Below, in pieces: positions 47,506 to 50,488 of a stretch of 50,488 nt of DNA. This DNA is from a virus. The position numbers and the translations under genes are program-made. The notes under the pieces are model-generated. The model was not told where the DNA came from, did no database searches, and saw nothing but the letters and a program-made list of their open reading frames with translations. Each line of letters opens with the position of its first letter. Position 1 is the first letter of the stretch. Where the stretch lies: IMG/VR virus record IMGVR_UViG_3300023181_000038, positions 1 to 50,488 of that record. One strand, written 5' to 3'.

Positions 47506-47928
47506 TTATGCCTTTGTGCTATTAGCGGCCAGCCACGCGGAAAGATCGATACTGCCAGAATGATCTTGTTTTATCGCCGCGTAATCTCCCTCTATCTTGC
47601 TGAGGTAATCCATAGCTTTAAGACGGTCGCTTGTTTGCTCCGCCAAATCCTCTGCTATTGCTGTAGCGATTTGCATTCTCCGCTCTTTGCTCATTATGGC
47701 CCCTCCCTGCCTCTTTACCGCGGCGTCAATGGATTGGTTAGCCATTGCGGTTTGGGCTGCTTTTTGCGTATCGATGTGGCGCTCTTTGGCTACTTTCCAC
47801 AACCTGTCAAATGACCGAACTGATATTTGCCATTTTTTGCCAGCCTTTGCCAAAACCTTGCCACGCTCGGTGCCTTTCTCTAATTCGGCAAGAATAAAAG
47901 AAATGTATGTCTCTTTATTTTCCTGCAT
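47506..47928 (-). CDS. Terminase small subunit
   Basis: 140 aa from the ATG at 47928 (MQENKETYISFILAELEKGT). The GTERGKVLAKAGKKWQISVR segment and RSFDRLWKVAKER form a helix-turn-helix-like DNA-binding part, followed by oligomerising helices (MSKERRMQIATAIAEDL). An upstream frame extension into the nuclease gene is rejected. The position immediately before the large subunit supports the call. Confidence 0.78.
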   Translation of the reverse strand: MQENKETYISFILAELEKGTERGKVLAKAGKKWQISVRSFDRLWKVAKERHIDTQKAAQTAMANQSIDAAVKRQGGAIMSKERRMQIATAIAEDLAEQTSDRLKAMDYLSKIEGDYAAIKQDHSGSIDLSAWLAANSTKA

Positions 47929-47929
47929 A

Positions 47930-48460
47930 TTATTGCGAAATACGGTAATCGCCTTTAGCTGTCCCGTTTTTGAACCCAATAAACTTCGACTTGTCCATAC
48001 CAATAAGCGATATTGGCAGGTTGAATTTATCAATGGTAAACGGGGTAGACCAATCCATTTTGGTCGTTACAATAGCGATCCTGTCAATAGGTTTCCCGCT
48101 GATCCCAAATATTGTCATGTACGAAAGACACTGACCTATTGCGCCTTGCAGTTCGGATTCGTATGTTGGGTTCTTGCATTCAACGCCGATACGCTCCCCG
48201 GATTTAGAAACAATGAGAAAATCAATCCTTTTGCTCCCTTTCGTGCGCCGAGCCTGTTTTAGACCATATTCGCGGAAGTGCTGACCATACTCTACCCCTA
48301 AACAGGATGCGCAAAATTCTTCAATGTTGTGTTCAATGAAATCGCATAGGTCTTTCTCCTTAGCAAAATCCGGGTTAAGGCATGACTTGATAGCCCAAAC
48401 ATCATACTCTCCATCTGGTAAATAAAACCCTGGCTTTTTGCCTTTTGATTCAACCGCCAT
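47930..48460 (-). CDS. PD-(D/E)XK nuclease-like protein
   Basis: 176 aa. RIDFLIVSKSGERIGVECKNP gives the Asp and the Glu-Cys-Lys of a restriction-type active site near 80-97, with a helix (GAIGQCLSYMTIFG) after it as in related nucleases. It stands one base upstream of the small terminase. A role in DNA processing before packaging, or defence against other DNA, is possible. Confidence 0.7.
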   Translation of the reverse strand: MAVESKGKKPGFYLPDGEYDVWAIKSCLNPDFAKEKDLCDFIEHNIEEFCASCLGVEYGQHFREYGLKQARRTKGSKRIDFLIVSKSGERIGVECKNPTYESELQGAIGQCLSYMTIFGISGKPIDRIAIVTTKMDWSTPFTIDKFNLPISLIGMDKSKFIGFKNGTAKGDYRISQ

Positions 48461-48545
48461 AATCTTACTCTCAAAGTTTTACGCTCTTAACGCAACCCTT
48501 TATTTGTTTTTGTGGCGGTCTTCTTTTTCAATCCCGCCGGTTAAT

Positions 48546-48836
48546 TTATGGGAAATATTCTGTATATCCTGTTATGACGGGGACTAGCTGAACTGCTGTC
48601 TTCCCTTCACCTAAGCATGTTGGGCACGTTACCTGGGTTCCGTCTGATGGATCAGGGCCGTACTTTGATGCTGGCGCCATGCCGGTCTTAGAGCAATCAG
48701 GGCAGGGGAATGTGTATGCCGCGTCCCTGATTGCTGTTATTGAGGCAAGGGCAGACGTTAGTGTAGTAGCACCACCTAGTAGGTCAATAAGCTGCTGCAC
48801 ATGATGCACCTTTACTGCTGCTGCGTTGTCTGCCAT
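48546..48836 (-). CDS. Small DnaJ-type zinc-finger protein
   Basis: 96 aa. FPCPDCSKTGMAP and VTCPTCLGEGKTA are two CxxC knuckles in the DnaJ cysteine-rich style. The N-terminal part is helical (VKVHHVQQLIDLLGG). It may act as a chaperone adaptor or bind RNA. It stands 85 bases upstream of the nuclease gene; that gap holds nothing that I can assign. Confidence 0.75.
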   Translation of the reverse strand: MADNAAAVKVHHVQQLIDLLGGATTLTSALASITAIRDAAYTFPCPDCSKTGMAPASKYGPDPSDGTQVTCPTCLGEGKTAVQLVPVITGYTEYFP

Positions 48837-48873
48837 TGTTTATGCGTCTCCGTCCATTGGATTCAAAGGTAGA

Positions 48874-49062
48874 TTATTTATTGTTACGCCAATTCTTTGA
48901 GATAGATATTCCTAATAGAACAATGAAAGTAGAACATGAGGCGAATAGATTAAAATCCAAAAATTTAAGCATAATGGGTTTCGTTTTGTCACAAAGACCG
49001 ATCAACGACAGCAACACCCCGGCAAAGCAAAAGTAGATTGCTATTGACATTATTGTTTTCAT
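48874..49062 (-). CDS. Small membrane protein, 62 aa
   Basis: MKTIMSIAIYFCFAGVLLSLI is a signal-anchor-like helix; a second segment is FASCSTFIVLLGISI. Short polar ends. Overlapping rightward frames are rejected. Function unknown. Confidence 0.6.
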   Translation of the reverse strand: MKTIMSIAIYFCFAGVLLSLIGLCDKTKPIMLKFLDFNLFASCSTFIVLLGISISKNWRNNK

Positions 49063-49064
49063 TT

Positions 49065-49280
49065 TTAAAAGGAGTTATCAACGTATTTATTTATTTGGTT
49101 AGGGTATTTGTCGATTAGTGCCGCGTCAATAGGATTCGGTTTTGTGGCAAGTTCAATGCCTCTCCTTACTCCGGCTTTCCATACACCACGCCTTACATGC
49201 GCTCCGGTACTTCCGGCTAAATCAGGGAACAATGCTAAGGCTTCTGCGTTCAGGGCTTCTTCTGTTATCTCTGTGAGCAT
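49065..49280 (-). CDS. Hypothetical protein, 71 aa
   Basis: MLTEITEEALNAEALALFPD, then GAHVRRGVWKAGVRRGIELA with a polar end. Helical. Two bases from the next gene. No family recognised. Confidence 0.6.
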   Translation of the reverse strand: MLTEITEEALNAEALALFPDLAGSTGAHVRRGVWKAGVRRGIELATKPNPIDAALIDKYPNQINKYVDNSF

Positions 49281-49282
49281 GG

Positions 49283-49558
49283 CTACTTAATTGGGAACAG
49301 TGTATTGTTTGGGTCGATCACCTGTTCTGGGAATTCCGTAGCCCACAATCCCACTGTGCATGCGTGGTAGTGGCAAAGGTTTTCATAGTGATAGATAAAC
49401 TGCTGCAATAGGCTGTGTTCATTTGAACCGGTTTCGATCTTATAACTGTTGAATAAACAGCGGTTCAAAATGTCCACTGCGTTATTCTCCGCTTGCAATG
49501 AAAGTTCAGGCGTTTTGCTGCGCTCCTTTGCGCTTTCAGGTTTATTGAATAGTAGCAT
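49283..49558 (-). CDS. Hypothetical protein, 91 aa
   Basis: Basic N-terminus (MLLFNKPESAKERSKTPELS), then helical with several Cys and His (FIYHYENLCHYHACTVGLW). No domain recognised. Confidence 0.6.
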   Translation of the reverse strand: MLLFNKPESAKERSKTPELSLQAENNAVDILNRCLFNSYKIETGSNEHSLLQQFIYHYENLCHYHACTVGLWATEFPEQVIDPNNTLFPIK

Positions 49559-49572
49559 ATCTCTTATAAGGG

Positions 49573-49854
49573 TTATTGATTCTTTCGGGTGAGGGTGAAA
49601 TCATTCATCAGATCAGCAATCGTACTGTCTTGCCATCCTGACTCTTGAAGCTGCGTCAAGATTGCTGCCCACGCAACATCTGCTAACGCAAAACTGATCG
49701 CGCTGTTCTTGGCAACATCGAGCTTCGTCTGCGCTTCCTTCTCTGCGTTCCACCTGTCTTGCAGTTTGTAATACTCCGCGTCCTGCTGCAAGATCTCTTT
49801 GGGGATGCGGTTACGCCAATCTTCCATGAAGGCTGTCTGTGTTGGGTGGCTCAT
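49573..49854 (-). CDS. Hypothetical helical protein, 93 aa
   Basis: MSHPTQTAFMEDWRNRIPKE, then DRWNAEKEAQTKLDVAKN, all-helical. No domain recognised. Two-base spacing to its upstream neighbour. Confidence 0.6.
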   Translation of the reverse strand: MSHPTQTAFMEDWRNRIPKEILQQDAEYYKLQDRWNAEKEAQTKLDVAKNSAISFALADVAWAAILTQLQESGWQDSTIADLMNDFTLTRKNQ

Positions 49855-49856
49855 GG

Positions 49857-50156
49857 CTAATAAAGGTCTTCGGAGTAAAGCTGATAGGGCACATTCTTCT
49901 CGTTACACTGCCCCGCATCTAAAGCGATTTGCCGCGCCTCGTATCTGTCAACAAACCTTTCATTTGATGTGAGAAAGCCTTGTTTTGACGGCTGCATTTT
50001 GCCCTGCGTTTTATTCAGTAGGTTGTAGCACAGGGAGACAATATCGCAGTGCCTGAACCCCGTGAGTACAAGGCCCTTTACGTTCGTGCAGCATTCGCTA
50101 CCGTAATCATATTCGGGGTAATGAATAGCCGCGCAAAGTATTCGCTCCTGTGTCAT
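49857..50156 (-). CDS. Hypothetical phage protein, 99 aa
   Basis: ATG at 50156 (MTQERILCAAIHYPEYDYGS); a GTG start 12 bases upstream is possible. The CAAIHY start and TGFRHCDIVSLCYNLL resemble a small group of phage proteins of unknown role. Follows the junction gene by 21 bases. Confidence 0.65.
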   Translation of the reverse strand: MTQERILCAAIHYPEYDYGSECCTNVKGLVLTGFRHCDIVSLCYNLLNKTQGKMQPSKQGFLTSNERFVDRYEARQIALDAGQCNEKNVPYQLYSEDLY

Positions 50157-50177
50157 ATTCTTTATCACTTATAGGGT

Positions 50178-50488
50178 TTAAGGTTTTGGGTTGATGTAGC
50201 GCAGGGCTACGGCGGTAGCGGCTTCGGACGCGGGCCTTCTCGCTGCGCCTGAAACAAAAGGCTGAATAGCGCGGTTGATTTCGTCCGTCAGCTTCTGAAG
50301 GTCTACGGCTTCAGGGGTGGGTGGTGGTACAGGGGAGGCGTCGGATTGGCCTGTGTAATCTCCCGGCAGGCATCCGGCACACTTTCGAAACATTTCCACC
50401 ATTTCACGCCGCAGGCAAGATTTGTGGTAGGTATCTCCGTGGGCAAGTCTGTGATCAGCCAAATGCAGCAATAGCAACATGTCAGACT
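50178..50488 (-). CDS. Hypothetical protein, C-terminal part of the gene spanning the circular join
   Basis: Continues the frame that starts at 251. The window-end piece includes a Met at 50480, but the true start is 38 codons upstream, reached at the left end of the window. The mature region has HLADHRLAHGDTYHKSC and two more Cys, then a Pro-rich tail. Base 50362 differs from base 19, giving Gly instead of Glu. Confidence 0.75.
   Translation of the reverse strand, partial: SDMLLLLHLADHRLAHGDTYHKSCLRREMVEMFRKCAGCLPGDYTGQSDASPVPPPTPEAVDLQKLTDEINRAIQPFVSGAARRPASEAATAVALRYINPKP
50344..50488. repeat. Terminal redundancy, right copy
   Basis: 145 bases identical to 1-145 except for C instead of T at 50362. 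Assembly overlap of a circular or circularly permuted genome. The mismatch may be true variation in the population or an assembly/sequencing error. Confidence 0.95.

Noticed and set aside
48461-48545. GGCGG...CCGCC inverted repeat as a terminator upstream of the nuclease/terminase genes
   Set aside because: Only five base pairs with a 15-base loop and no T-run on either strand.
49023-49080. Purine-rich AAAAGGAG near 49065 as a Shine-Dalgarno
   Set aside because: It is on the plus strand, while genes on both sides are on the minus strand; no rightward gene follows.

Overview
The window is a tailed-phage genome that closes on itself. Bases 1-145 recur at 50344-50488 with one mismatch, and one gene reads through the join, so the contig is a circular map of about 50,343 bp (circularly permuted or otherwise redundant DNA). 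A Bacteroidota host is suggested by four things: a BT4734/VirE-N type primase fused to a RecA-like helicase; promoters of the TTTG - about 20 bp - TAnnTTTG class; start sites mostly without a strong Shine-Dalgarno; and secreted proteins whose predicted signal cleavage leaves Gln at +1. A tape measure of 1066 residues indicates a long-tailed siphovirus-like particle. I recognise no integrase, DNA polymerase, tRNA or CRISPR array, so lifestyle is not settled.

Layout. Most genes lie on the minus strand. From 16267 leftward runs a recombination and replication unit: HTH regulator, Sak4-like ATPase, PD-(D/E)XK exonuclease, adenine methyltransferase, XRE regulator, HNH nuclease, replication initiator and primase-helicase. 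A promoter at 6938-6970 starts a second block of small accessory genes and nucleases (6917 to 3350). A promoter at 3084-3114, overlaid by an inverted-repeat operator, reads leftward through small genes, across the circular join, and on through small genes, a nuclease, small and large terminase and portal (50156 to 44762). The rest of the virion genes run from 41741 to 22203: scaffold, decoration protein, major capsid, connectors, tail tube, assembly proteins, tape measure, baseplate and fibres. A membrane/lysis cluster follows (21931 to 19493). The M15 endolysin stands apart at 16410-16919 with its own terminator.

Plus-strand genes form three islands: one tiny gene at 3160; a cluster at 17572-19451 behind a structured regulatory region; and eleven genes at 41811-44753, including a peroxiredoxin, inserted between portal and scaffold.

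The most interesting features are: (i) the cassette 22203-27368, in which five consecutive products, including recognisable tail-fibre proteins, carry Sec signal peptides, three with Gln at the predicted +1; (ii) a candidate promoter-driven, hairpin-rich RNA or attenuator at 17382-17534 followed by a second long hairpin; (iii) the plus-strand peroxiredoxin island; (iv) a gene cut by an in-frame TGA at 19185; and (v) several very small genes coupled by ATGA overlaps, among them a spanin-like lipoprotein.
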